A DNA stretch of 64,000 bases from Myxococcales bacterium. GTDB lineage: Bacteria > Myxococcota_A > Polyangia > Nannocystales > Nannocystaceae. Position 1 is the stretch's first letter; every line of letters begins with the position of its first letter. The notes under the pieces were generated by a model. The model saw only the letters and a program-made list of their open reading frames with translations. It searched no databases and was not told the DNA's origin. A program made the translations under genes and the position numbers. The stretch covers positions 186,001-250,000 of the forward strand of contig JACKDW010000007.1 of assembly GCA_020633295.1 (NCBI GenBank). Direction: 5' to 3'. Below are positions 54,003 to 62,509 of this stretch, piece after piece.

Positions 54003-55003
54003 GGGCGCGCCTCGTCCGCGTCGTCGGGCCGCGCGAACAGCTCGCGCAGCACCTCCTCGAGCGGCGCCTCGCGCACGAGCAGCTCGCGGCTGTCGGGGAG
54101 CCCCACGAGCCGCGACACGACCTCGGGCACGCGCTCAGGCTCGACGTCGAGGACGAGCCGATCACCCGCGCGCTCGATCACGCGACCCCAGTCGGCGAGC
54201 GCCGCGTCCTCCGGAAAGCTCTCCGCGCGTACGCTCACCCGGCGCAGCGGGCGGATCGTCCGTGTCAGGGCCTCGATCGTGCCGTCGAAGCGCAGCGCGC
54301 CGTCGTTGATCACGAGGATCCGCGGGCACAACGCCGAGACATCCTGCATGTAGTGGCTCGTCAGCACGATGGTCGCGCCGCGCTCCTCGTTGTACTCGCG
54401 CACGAACGCGCGAATCGCCAGCTGCATGGAGACGTCCATGCCCAGCGTCGGCTCGTCGAGGAACAGGATCGACGGCTCGTGCAGCAGCGCGGCGACCAGC
54501 TCACACTTCATCCGCTCGCCCAGGCTGAGCTGGCGCACCGGCTTGAACATGATGGACGCCAACCCGAGGCGCTCGACGAAGTCGTCGAGACGCCGGCGAT
54601 ACGCGCTCGCGTCGATGTCGTAGATCACGCGATTCAGCTCGAAGGTGTCGACCGCAGGCAGATCCCAGCTGAGCTGGCGCTTGTGCCCCATCACGAGGCT
54701 GATCGAGCGCAAGAACTCGTATTTGCGCAGATGCGGGGTAAAGCCAGCCACGCGCACCTGGCCCCGCGACGGATAGAGCAAGCCCGCGAGGATCTTGAGC
54801 GTCGTGGTCTTGCCGGCGCCGTTCGGCCCCAGGAGGCCGACCCGCTCCCCCGGCGCGAGCGCAAACGAGAGTTCTCGCACCGCCTCGACGACGCGAACGC
54901 GCCGATGGACGAGGGCGCGCAGGGCCGCGCGCAGACCTGCGCCCCGCTCCGCGACCTCGAACCGCTTTCCGAGGCCCTCGACCTGCACGGCCGGTTCCGC
55001 CAC
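53999..55003 (-). CDS. ABC transporter ATP-binding protein
   Basis: A 334-residue ATPase. N-terminal VQVEGLGKRFEVAER, Walker A LLGPNGAGKTTTLKILAGLL, Q-loop SLVMGHKRQLSWDL, signature LSLGERMKCELVAALLHEP, Walker B ILFLDEPTLGMDVS, and switch His VLTSHYMQDV. A C-terminal accessory domain follows (IEALTRTIRPLRRVSVRAESFPE). It heads the three-gene operon ATPase-permease-permease with GTGA overlaps, an exporter of the type seen near antibiotic, lipid or polysaccharide export functions. GTG at 55003 is picked; the upstream frame carries no domain. Confidence 0.9.
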   Translation of the reverse strand: MAEPAVQVEGLGKRFEVAERGAGLRAALRALVHRRVRVVEAVRELSFALAPGERVGLLGPNGAGKTTTLKILAGLLYPSRGQVRVAGFTPHLRKYEFLRSISLVMGHKRQLSWDLPAVDTFELNRVIYDIDASAYRRRLDDFVERLGLASIMFKPVRQLSLGERMKCELVAALLHEPSILFLDEPTLGMDVSMQLAIRAFVREYNEERGATIVLTSHYMQDVSALCPRILVINDGALRFDGTIEALTRTIRPLRRVSVRAESFPEDAALADWGRVIERAGDRLVLDVEPERVPEVVSRLVGLPDSRELLVREAPLEEVLRELFARPDDADEARP

Positions 55004-55215
55004 GCTGGGCAGCCTACTGCGCCCCCCACGGAAAGTCGCCTGTCCTGCGCCCTGGACCACGTCGGCGAAAACCTGCGCGTGTGAGCGACCACAACCCTCT
55101 TGCTCCCACTGGTGCGGGGCGTTAACCTGACCCGCAGCGAAGCGTCCTACGGGGTACTTCGCATCGGCATGCGCGCAAACCAGCGCGCCCCCCACAGAAC
55201 ACCCAGGAGACGGTC

Positions 55216-55947
55216 GTGCACGACTACCAAGTTCACCCTGATTCCCACGGAGGCGTCCACGGGATGGCGTACTCGGCGGCAGACGCGCCTGTCGAGGAGC
55301 GCGCCAAGTTCATCGAGCGCACCTACCTCCACCTCGCCGGCGCCATCGCGGCGTTCGTCGGCCTCGAGGCCATCTTCCTGAACACCCCGGCGATCGTGAA
55401 GCTCGGTCTCGGGATGCTGCAGAGCTGGTGGCTCGTCCTCATCCTGTTCATGGGTGTGGGCTGGATCGCCGAGCGCTGGGCCCAGTCCGGCGGCTCAAAA
55501 GCCAAGCAGTACCTCGGGCTCGCGCTGTACGTGGTCCTCGAGGCCTTCATCTTCGTGCCCCTGCTCTTCATCGCGCAGGTGTACGCGGCCCAGACAGGGG
55601 ACGCGATCATCGTCCCGGCCGGCGTCTCGACGCTCGCGATCTTCGCCGCCCTGACCGGCTTCGTGATGTTCACCAAGCGTGACTTCTCGTGGATGCGCGG
55701 CGTCCTGGCGATGGTCACGCTCGGCGCCATCGGCCTCATCTTCGCCAGCATGATCTTCGGCTTCGGCCTCGGCGTGATCTTCACCGTGGCGATGGTCGTG
55801 CTCGCGGCCTGCTACATCCTCTACTACACGTCGAACGTGCTGCATCACTACCGCACGGACCAGCACGTGGCCGCTGCGCTGGCGCTGTTCTCCGCCGTCG
55901 CGCTGCTGTTCTGGTACATCATCCAGCTGTTCATGTCGCGCGACTAG
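55216..55947 (+). CDS. Bax inhibitor-1 / YccA family membrane protein
   Basis: A 243-residue integral membrane protein with seven predicted TM segments, e.g. HLAGAIAAFVGLEAIFL, LVLILFMGVGWIAERW, VSTLAIFAALTGFVMFT and MVVLAACYILYYTSNVL. The Bax-inhibitor-1 family is a pH-sensitive calcium leak family, with YccA as an FtsH modulator. GTG at 55216 is preceded by AGGAGA at six bases, which fixes this start. A terminator follows at 55971. It is divergent from the ABC exporter operon. Confidence 0.88.
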   Translation: MHDYQVHPDSHGGVHGMAYSAADAPVEERAKFIERTYLHLAGAIAAFVGLEAIFLNTPAIVKLGLGMLQSWWLVLILFMGVGWIAERWAQSGGSKAKQYLGLALYVVLEAFIFVPLLFIAQVYAAQTGDAIIVPAGVSTLAIFAALTGFVMFTKRDFSWMRGVLAMVTLGAIGLIFASMIFGFGLGVIFTVAMVVLAACYILYYTSNVLHHYRTDQHVAAALALFSAVALLFWYIIQLFMSRD

Positions 55948-55970
55948 GCCAAGGCCTCCGCGAGACCAAG

Positions 55971-55998
55971 AGCCGGGCGTCCGCCCGGCTTTTGTTTT
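55971..55998 (+). terminator. Rho-independent terminator after the BI-1 gene
   Basis: AGCCGGGC (55971-55978) and GCCCGGCT (55983-55990) form an 8-bp stem with a four-base loop, followed by TTTGTTTTGG. It lies 23 nt after the stop. Confidence 0.85.
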
Positions 55999-56122
55999 GG
56001 TTCGAAGGGGGTCCGCAAGCAACCACGAACGCAGACGGCTGTGCTGACGGCCCACTGGCCGGGTCGTGGTCCACGGCGCCTTGTATGCGTCTCGAGCCAC
56101 CGAGGCGTGCTACGATTTGAAA

Positions 56123-57100
56123 ATGCAACTTGGCCGATCGACCGACGCGAGATCGCGGCGAACGGTGGGTCTATTTGGCCTCTTGTTGCTGATAAACGCG
56201 TGTTCCGGCAAGCCCGACGACGCGCCCTATAGCTCCTCGGACGGCGTCGAGTCGTCCGAGGGCAACGTCGCCGGCGGGACTGGCGAGTCGGATTCCGCGG
56301 GCACGACCGGGTCTTCGTATGAGCCCGACGAGAGCACGACGGGTGGCTCCAGCGCGACAACGGGACAGGCGTCCGGGCCGGAGACAACGAGCGACGGCTC
56401 CAGCGACTGCGATGAGTCGTGCACTGCGGGCGTGCAGCCGCCCGTGCAGGAGTGCGACATCGTCGCGCAGGATTGCCTCGAGGGCGAGAAGTGCACCCCG
56501 TACGCGAGCGACGGCGGCCCGTTTTGGGACGGGACCATGTGCGTTCCCGTCCAACCCGACGCGGTCCCGCCCGGCGAGCCCTGTCACACGCTCGACGGAC
56601 CCACCAGCGGACACGACAACTGCGACGGCGAGAGCATGTGCTTCCACGTCGACCCGGACACGCTCGAGGGAGTGTGCGTCGAGTTCTGCTACGGCGAGCA
56701 GTATCCGTTCGAGTGCAGCGATCCGCTCGCGCAGTGTCACTGGGCCAACGACGGCGTGCTCGCCGTGTGCCTGACGGACTGCGACCCCATGGAGCAGGAC
56801 TGCGGCGAAGGCCAAGGTTGTTACCCGAAGGGCGACACCTTCGGCTGCGACTACGATGACTCCAACGGCCAGGGCGTCGGTAAGCCGTGCACGCTCCACA
56901 AGGAGTGCCCGGTCGGGATGTTCTGCGCGCCGGGGATGTACGCGCCCGCGTGTCAGGCCGAGGCCTGCTGCGCCGAATTCTGCGATCCGAACGGCGACTC
57001 GAGCGAGTGCTGGGGGTCGAACGAGGGCGTGACGTGCATGCCGCTCGATCAGCTCGAGGACGGCTACGAGCCCGGCGTGGGCGTATGCGGCGCTCCCTGA
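56123..57100 (+). CDS. Cysteine-rich lipoprotein with Ser/Thr linker
   Basis: A 325-residue exported protein. Signal VGLFGLLLLINAC (lipobox INAC) is followed by a Ser/Gly/Thr-rich linker to about residue 95. The remainder has 28 cysteines: patterns like DIVAQDCLEGEKCTPY, GQGCYPKGDTFGCD, KPCTLHKECPVGMFCAP and EACCAEFCDP resemble repeated disulphide-rich modules. ATG at 56123 starts the signal peptide; the frame is open further upstream. The next gene is a similar lipoprotein, so a small cluster of surface proteins lies here. Function unknown. Confidence 0.8.
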   Translation: MQLGRSTDARSRRTVGLFGLLLLINACSGKPDDAPYSSSDGVESSEGNVAGGTGESDSAGTTGSSYEPDESTTGGSSATTGQASGPETTSDGSSDCDESCTAGVQPPVQECDIVAQDCLEGEKCTPYASDGGPFWDGTMCVPVQPDAVPPGEPCHTLDGPTSGHDNCDGESMCFHVDPDTLEGVCVEFCYGEQYPFECSDPLAQCHWANDGVLAVCLTDCDPMEQDCGEGQGCYPKGDTFGCDYDDSNGQGVGKPCTLHKECPVGMFCAPGMYAPACQAEACCAEFCDPNGDSSECWGSNEGVTCMPLDQLEDGYEPGVGVCGAP

Positions 57101-57146
57101 GCGATCGCCGGAGCGGAGCGCCCCCGCGCTCTGGTACCCTCCGACG

Positions 57147-57803
57147 ATGCATACCTTGATTTACAGCCCCTTGACCCACACGTGGGCGTTCGTCGCAACG
57201 CTCGCGCTGGTGTCAGCCTGCAGCACAAAGGCGCTCGACCAGGCCTCGGCCAGCGACTCGGAGGCGTCGACCGGCAGCGCCTCGACGTCCGGGGCCGAGA
57301 CGGCCGGGACCACCGGCGGTGGGAGCGACGCGACCAGCTACGATTCGAATAGCGGCGCGACCACCTCGAACACGACCGCGACGACGACGACGGCGAGCGG
57401 CGCGACGGAGTCCTCGGGCACCGACTCGACCACCGGCTCGAGCACAGGCCCGAACACGGGATCGAGCTCCACCACGGCGACGGGCTCGAGCGGGACGACC
57501 GAGACCGGCACGAGCGGCTCGACGTCGGACACCGGGGAGCCGGAGTGCGTCGGCCTCGACGAGGAGAGCTGCGCCGAGACCCTCGGCTGCGCCCCGTTCA
57601 GCGGCTGGCCCGTGCTCGAGATGAACGGCGGGCTGTGCACCGGCAAGCTCGAGTTCGTCGAGTGCGGTCCCGATCCCGGTGGCTGCGACGCCGTGATCTC
57701 CTACGGCTGCGACGAGAACGAGGCCATGTACGCGTTCCCGGACGCGTGCCTGCCGCCCTCGCTCGATCCCTGCGATCTGAACATGTTCCCGGAGCCATGT
57801 TGA
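57147..57803 (+). CDS. Ser/Thr-rich lipoprotein with short Cys-rich end
   Basis: A 218-residue lipoprotein: signal AFVATLALVSAC (lipobox VSAC), then over 100 residues of nearly pure Ser/Thr/Gly/Ala (TTATTTTASGATESSG) like a mucin-like stalk, then a folded end with ten cysteines (EPECVGLDEESCAETLGC, GPDPGGCDAVISYGC). The long stalk would hold the Cys-rich tip away from the membrane (inference). It lies 46 bp after a related lipoprotein gene. Start ATG at 57147. Confidence 0.78.
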   Translation: MHTLIYSPLTHTWAFVATLALVSACSTKALDQASASDSEASTGSASTSGAETAGTTGGGSDATSYDSNSGATTSNTTATTTTASGATESSGTDSTTGSSTGPNTGSSSTTATGSSGTTETGTSGSTSDTGEPECVGLDEESCAETLGCAPFSGWPVLEMNGGLCTGKLEFVECGPDPGGCDAVISYGCDENEAMYAFPDACLPPSLDPCDLNMFPEPC

Positions 57804-57810
57804 TCGCGCG

Positions 57811-57844
57811 ATAAAAAAACGCCGCCGTGCTGCCACGGCGGCGT
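57811..57844 (-). terminator. Minus-strand intrinsic terminator, gene unclear
   Basis: An 11-bp perfect stem (57819-57829 with 57834-57844, loop CTGC) is followed on the minus strand by seven T and AT. The minus-strand gene nearest upstream ends at 58327, 480 bases away. Confidence 0.75.
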
Positions 57845-58326
57845 CGCGCGTCTGCGCGGAAAATCCGAGTGTCGACGAGGCTCGTGACGTCGCGCGAGCA
57901 CCACGACGACGAAGCGCCCGTGTTCGCGCTCGCCGGCTCTTAGACCCCCCCTCGAGCACAGGCGAGTGAACATGCGCTCGCCACGCGCCCCGTCGACATC
58001 GGAAATCGTGTGACCGACCCTCCCCTGACCAAGCTCGAGCGAATAGCGCGCTCGCCCTTGCCAGGGCCCCTTGAATCGAGCGTCTGCCAGCCTTCGGGGC
58101 TATTTCGCCCATAGGGGACGCCGCTCCCCGTTGGCTGCCCGACCCAGCGGTCGGCGCTGCTCGACGTGTCCGTCACGACGGTCCATGTCCGAGGTCGTTC
58201 GCATCCTTCATCTGGTCCGCGGTTTTTTTTATCGCGGCTCGCCCGCGCGCTTCGCCGAGCTGCCAAGAAGCTCCGCGCGTCGCGGCACGCTGCTCTCTTC
58301 GTCGCGGGCGACGCGGAGGAACGCGG
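57845..58326. other. Unassigned region before the minus-strand terminator
   Basis: About 480 bases with no supported gene on either strand. A T8 run (58223-58230) sits inside a short CCGCG/CGCGG inverted repeat. It may be a long 3' UTR of the minus-strand gene or a small RNA ending at 57811. Confidence 0.4.
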
Positions 58327-59634
58327 TTAGCCCGGAAGCGCGCAGTCCCAGCGAAGCCCGTCGAGCAGTATCACGCTGTCCACAGCCGCGTCGCCGAGGT
58401 CGAACAGCGCGAACACCAGCGTGATCTCGTCGCCGGCGAGGATCGGCGCCGTGCGCTCGATCCAGCCGGTGGCGCCGTGCCCCTCGAGCCCGAAGCCGTG
58501 CAGCTTGGGCTCGACGCACATGCCGTCGCTGCAGAGGTCGGGGTGCTCGGCGTCGCGGTAGTCATAGCGCACGACGTCGACCGCGATCGGGTTGGCGAGC
58601 TCGTCGAGCGCGAAGTTCCCGGTCCAGCGCTCAGACTCGATCCACGCGATGAAGAGGTCGTTGTGACCCGCGTCCACGCGCGCCGGGTACTCGGCCGTGA
58701 GGAACGCGTAGGAGAACTTGATGTGCGTGGCCGCCTCTGGGACCTCGGCGGTGAAGCGCAGCTCGGTGTAGTCGTGGGCGAGGAGCTCGCCCGCGCCCGC
58801 CTGCCACTGCTCCAGGATCGTGCGCGAGCAGTCGCCGGTGCCGACCAGCTCGGGCTGCTTGATGCACGGGTCGCTGCCCTCGACGGGCGAGGGGTTGATG
58901 GGCGACGGGAGGATCTCGTAGCGGTAGTCGGGGCCGTGGACCGTCGAGGGACACAGCGCGTCGTCGGCCGCGCACCCCGTGGCCGTCTCGATCTCGTCGC
59001 GCGACATGGCGACGTGGGCGACGTCGCCGGTGGAGAGCAGGACGAAGCGCTCGCCGTGCTTCGGCGTGAACGGGCTGCTCGGTCCGCCGAGCTGACCGTG
59101 ATGGACGCCGTGACTGCTGGGCGCCCCGGCGAGCGAGACCGACGACGGCTGGATCCCGCGCTCGCAGCCGAGCCCGATGGCCGCCGCGAAGTCGTCGCTG
59201 GTGTCGTCACAGGCGCTCGGGGTCTTGTAGGGGCACTCGAGATCGCCGCCGCCGAACACGGAGAGCTCGGAGCTGTCTCCAAGGTCATCTACTGGACGCG
59301 GGTCGGTCCCCGCGTCGCCGCTCGTCCCCTGCGAGTCCGCCGAGCTGCCGCCCCCGGACGCGCCGGAGGTCGCGTTCGTGCTCGCGTCGTCCTGCGAGAG
59401 CGCGTCGGTCTCCTCGCCGGTGCTCCCGGAGAGCTGACCGCCGCCGGACAGCACGTCGAGGCTCGAGGCCTCGCTGCCCTCGGCCTCGCTGTCGGCGACC
59501 ACGCCGATCACGCCGCTCCAGGTGCACCCCGAGACGCCGAGCGACAACGCGACCGCGACCGCGCGGACACGGTCACGATCCGCGCGACGTTGGACACAGC
59601 GCGTCGTCTCCAGCGGCTGCCCGTGGATCCACAC
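58327..59634 (-). CDS. Choice-of-anchor L domain lipoprotein
   Basis: A 435-residue exported protein: signal RAVAVALSLGVSGC (lipobox VSGC), a Ser/Gly/Thr/Asp-rich linker, then a domain with features of the choice-of-anchor L family (ATHIKFSYAFLTAEYPARVDAGHNDLFIAWIESE, DSVILLDGLRWDC). Cysteines at ECPYKTPSACDDTSD suggest disulphides. Such proteins are frequent in myxobacteria and are taken as surface or secreted. GTG at 59634. No partners; the downstream region is empty up to the minus-strand terminator near 57811. Confidence 0.78.
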   Translation of the reverse strand: MWIHGQPLETTRCVQRRADRDRVRAVAVALSLGVSGCTWSGVIGVVADSEAEGSEASSLDVLSGGGQLSGSTGEETDALSQDDASTNATSGASGGGSSADSQGTSGDAGTDPRPVDDLGDSSELSVFGGGDLECPYKTPSACDDTSDDFAAAIGLGCERGIQPSSVSLAGAPSSHGVHHGQLGGPSSPFTPKHGERFVLLSTGDVAHVAMSRDEIETATGCAADDALCPSTVHGPDYRYEILPSPINPSPVEGSDPCIKQPELVGTGDCSRTILEQWQAGAGELLAHDYTELRFTAEVPEAATHIKFSYAFLTAEYPARVDAGHNDLFIAWIESERWTGNFALDELANPIAVDVVRYDYRDAEHPDLCSDGMCVEPKLHGFGLEGHGATGWIERTAPILAGDEITLVFALFDLGDAAVDSVILLDGLRWDCALPG

Positions 59635-59708
59635 GACCCGTCAACCATGCCACGACCGCGTCATCGGGACACCGAAAAATCGGCGCCCGGCGCACGTCCG
59701 GACCGACG

Positions 59709-60572
59709 TCACGGCGTGAGCGCGAGGCGTATCCGCGCCGCGAACGGCCCGTCTGGATAGCGCTCGAGGAACGCGGCGCCGAGTCGCGCCGCCTCCTCGC
59801 GCTGGCCGAGCTCCGCGAGCGAGAGGATCACGAGACCCTCCCACTCCTGCGCGAGCGCTCCGTCGGGGAACTCGCGCTGCCCGGCGCGGGCGAGCTCGAG
59901 GGCGCGCTGGGGATCGCGCTCGAGCGATCCACGGGCGCGATGGAGCTGACGGACCTCGCGGAGATAGCGATCGTCGGGACGTGCACCCTCGCCCGCTGCG
60001 GCGTGCTTGGAGCTCGCCTCGTCGGTCCCACGCCGGCCCCGACGCGCGGAGCGTGGCGCCTCCTCGTGGACGCCCTCGCTGTCCGCCGCCGGCGGCGACG
60101 AGTCGACTGCGGCCGGTCGCTCCGCGAGCAGCTCGCCGGACTCCTCCTCCGGATCCTCCTTCAGCGACGCGGGCTCCTCGGGGACCTCAGCGGTGTGCGG
60201 CGTCGCCGAGCGCGTCGCGAAGGACTTCGCCGGGCCGCGCTCCTCGAGAATGGGAGCGCTGGCGTCCACCCGTGCGGCCGACGGGCCGGCCCCCGCGGCG
60301 GTCGTGTCCTCGGGCGACGGCGAGCCGAAGCCGAGCCACAAGGCGACCGCCAGGACGCCGAGGCCGCCGAGACCGAGCCCGAGCCCGAGCCCGAGCCCGC
60401 CGCTCGCCTGGACGGCTGGCCCCGCGCCCATCGCGAGGGAGGCCTCGAGCCGCTGCAGCCCCGCGGCAGCGTCATAGCCGACGCTGTCGTGCTGCATCGC
60501 CGAGGTGAGGTCCGCGCGCAGCGCCTCGGGGACGCTGCTGTCCTGAAAAAGCCGTCTCGGATCCGTCGTCAT
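59709..60572 (-). CDS. Membrane-anchored anti-sigma-like protein with TPR end
   Basis: A 287-residue protein. N-terminal soluble part (DPRRLFQDSSVPEALRADLTSAM), then a Gly/Leu TM (GGLGLGLGLGLGGLGVLAVALWLGFG, about 58-83), an acidic/Pro-rich linker, and a C-terminal pair of TPR-like helices (DPQRALELARAGQREFPDGALAQEWEGLVI). No zinc anti-sigma HxxxCxxC motif is seen, so the assignment rests on position: its ATG overlaps the ECF sigma stop (ATGA), the classical sigma/anti-sigma arrangement. The TM places the regulator in the inner membrane. Confidence 0.65.
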   Translation of the reverse strand: MTTDPRRLFQDSSVPEALRADLTSAMQHDSVGYDAAAGLQRLEASLAMGAGPAVQASGGLGLGLGLGLGGLGVLAVALWLGFGSPSPEDTTAAGAGPSAARVDASAPILEERGPAKSFATRSATPHTAEVPEEPASLKEDPEEESGELLAERPAAVDSSPPAADSEGVHEEAPRSARRGRRGTDEASSKHAAAGEGARPDDRYLREVRQLHRARGSLERDPQRALELARAGQREFPDGALAQEWEGLVILSLAELGQREEAARLGAAFLERYPDGPFAARIRLALTP

Positions 60573-61186
60573 ACCGAACCTACCGCCCGCTTCGTCGGCG
60601 CGTTGGCCGGGGGCGTGAGCAACTTGGCGTGAGCCGCCTTGAAGAGCTTGCGCGCCTTGTGCAGGCGCGAATACACGGTCCCAACCGGAATACCGAGTCC
60701 GGCCGCGATCGATTCACAGGATTCTCCGGCGAGCTCAAACAACACGAAGACCGCGCGCTTTGGCTCATCGAGGGCCTCGAGCGCGGTCTGAACCCGCTCC
60801 AGCGCCTGGCGCGTCTCGGCCTGCGCGCCGGGTCCGTGCCCGCCGTCCACGGCCGTGACGATCTCGCTGGTGTTGGGGTCCTCGTGCCGCCTCCGTCCGC
60901 GTCGCCTGTGCGCGCTGTTAACTCGCAGCGCGATCTCGGCCAGCCATGTCGTCGCGCGCGCACGCCCGGGCACGAAGCCGCCGCGGCGATGCGCGACGAG
61001 GAAGACCTCCTGGACCAGGTCGTCGATGTCGGCCCGCGCGGCGCCGAGCCGCGCGAGAAAGTTGGCGACAAAGCGCGCGTGCTCGCGAAACAGCGCGGCC
61101 GCGTCGATACGCGGCTCGTCTGCGGCCGCCCCGTCCCGCGTGTCCCCATCGCGAGGTTTATGTCGTTGGGACGCCACGGCCTTCAC
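60569..61186 (-). CDS. ECF-type RNA polymerase sigma factor
   Basis: A 205-residue extracytoplasmic-function sigma factor. Region 2 is FREHARFVANFLARLG to DDLVQEVFLVAHRRGGF, with TTWLAEIALRVNSAHRRR following. Region 4 is QTALEALDEPKRAVFVLFELAGESCESIAAGLGIPVGTVYSRLHKARKLFK, an HTH. The start is GTG at 61186, overlapping the stop of the upstream envelope-protein gene (GTGA); its own stop overlaps the anti-sigma start. So sigma, anti-sigma and envelope protein are translated in a fixed ratio. Confidence 0.92.
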   Translation of the reverse strand: MKAVASQRHKPRDGDTRDGAAADEPRIDAAALFREHARFVANFLARLGAARADIDDLVQEVFLVAHRRGGFVPGRARATTWLAEIALRVNSAHRRRGRRRHEDPNTSEIVTAVDGGHGPGAQAETRQALERVQTALEALDEPKRAVFVLFELAGESCESIAAGLGIPVGTVYSRLHKARKLFKAAHAKLLTPPANAPTKRAVGSV

Positions 61187-62379
61187 GGTTTCCGCGTTCG
61201 CGGTTGAGCTGCGTCATTGACGCCACGAGCGCGCTGCAAGGTGAACGCGCCGCCAACGCTAAAGATCGCGCCAATGGGATCGACGCGTTCGGACGCGACG
61301 ATGACGCCATCCTCATGTACCACATCGAAGCGTGGCTGCCGCAGGGCGACGAGGGCCTCGACGGCGAAGTTAAACGCGAAGACGGGGTGGACCGGCACCC
61401 GCAGCTCAACGCCGAACACGGTCGTAACCCAGGGCAGAACGACGCTCTGGTTGCCGAGGTCGAAGCCGGAGCCGGTCGCGCGGATGCTGCCGAGGGCGAA
61501 GCCGGCGCAAAAATTCGGGCGCACGGCGCCGAGCGTCCCGCCGAAGCAGGTGTCGAGACGGCCGCCCACGGCCGCCAGCGAGTACGAGCCGGAGTACAGC
61601 TCGGATGACGGCCAGACCCCGCCCAGCGCGCCGAAGCGGAGTCGGTGCCAGTGGATCCACCCGAGCTCGACGAGCGCCGTACCGCCGCCGCCGAGGCCGA
61701 TCGACGGGGCGACCATGAGGCCGCCCGCGAACAGGAGCGCGACGCTGGTGCGCCGCGTCGGCGTGGGGGGTGATGGCTCCACGGCCCGAATCTCGGGCGC
61801 CGGTGGGGCTTTTGGAGGTGGCTCGGGAGACGGCCGGACCGGGGGCCGGGGCGTCGGCTCCGCCTCCGGCGGCTCCGGCTCGGGCGCCGGCGGCGACGAC
61901 TGGGCGGCGACGACCGCCGCCTCGAGGGCCATGGCGACCGCGAGTCCGACCACGGCGTGAAGATCGAGACAGGTGTCGGGGGCCGGATCCCAGCGGCGCT
62001 CGGCGACGGTATGGCCGTCGCTCGTGACCTCGAAGTGCACCACGTCCCGACGCGCGGGGTCGCCGAGCACGACGACGTGAATGCGCGGATCGACGTCGTC
62101 GAGATCGAGCCAGCTCTCGACCTGGACCACGAGTTGGCCGTGGTCGAGGCAGGTGGCCCCGGGGTCGACGCGGATCGCGTTCGCCAGCGGACGCTTCGCG
62201 GGCTCCGGCGGGCGTTCGGGACCGAGGACGTCGTCGACGTCCGTCGGCGCCGGGACGCCCGCCTGCGCTCGCGCAGGACAAAACAGCGCGACGGCCCCGA
62301 GGATGAGCCACACGTGACTCCACGCGAGCGGCCCCCGCCGCGGCGTCCAGGGTGTGCGGCCGCGCATCTGCGTGAGCAT
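61183..62379 (-). CDS. Envelope protein with C-terminal barrel-like domain
   Basis: A 398-residue exported protein. Signal LAWSHVWLILGAVALFCPARAQA, then a soluble N-domain (CLDHGQLVVQVESWLDLDDVDPRIHVVVLGD), a long Pro/Glu-rich linker (about 155-205), and a C-terminal stretch with alternating strands (VALLFAGGLMVAPSIGLGGGGTALVELGW, LRFGALGGVWPSSELYSG) that looks like an outer-membrane beta-barrel. ATG at 62379 has GAGG six bases upstream. It is the first gene of the ECF operon. A sensor that relays envelope state to the sigma/anti-sigma pair is a reasonable inference. Confidence 0.75.
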   Translation of the reverse strand: MLTQMRGRTPWTPRRGPLAWSHVWLILGAVALFCPARAQAGVPAPTDVDDVLGPERPPEPAKRPLANAIRVDPGATCLDHGQLVVQVESWLDLDDVDPRIHVVVLGDPARRDVVHFEVTSDGHTVAERRWDPAPDTCLDLHAVVGLAVAMALEAAVVAAQSSPPAPEPEPPEAEPTPRPPVRPSPEPPPKAPPAPEIRAVEPSPPTPTRRTSVALLFAGGLMVAPSIGLGGGGTALVELGWIHWHRLRFGALGGVWPSSELYSGSYSLAAVGGRLDTCFGGTLGAVRPNFCAGFALGSIRATGSGFDLGNQSVVLPWVTTVFGVELRVPVHPVFAFNFAVEALVALRQPRFDVVHEDGVIVASERVDPIGAIFSVGGAFTLQRARGVNDAAQPRTRKP

Positions 62380-62466
62380 ACAAAACCTCGGCTCAGCGGG
62401 GCATCGACGCGTGGAACCGCGCGACGACTCGAGGGCGGGGCGCCGCTGATCTTTCCCCGGTGATCT

Positions 62467-62492
62467 GTAACACTCCGCCGGCATCCGCGGTT
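62467..62492 (+). promoter_or_regulatory. Candidate ECF-type promoter for the YceI-like gene
   Basis: GTAACA at 62467 in TGATCTGTAAC, then GCCGGC and CCGCGG. It resembles the element at 63450. The -10 is less clear: GGTT at N16 or CGGT at N15. It lies 43 bp upstream of the ATG at 62510, leaving a very short leader. Confidence 0.35.
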
Positions 62493-62509
62493 TTTCGCGG
62501 TCGACCCCC

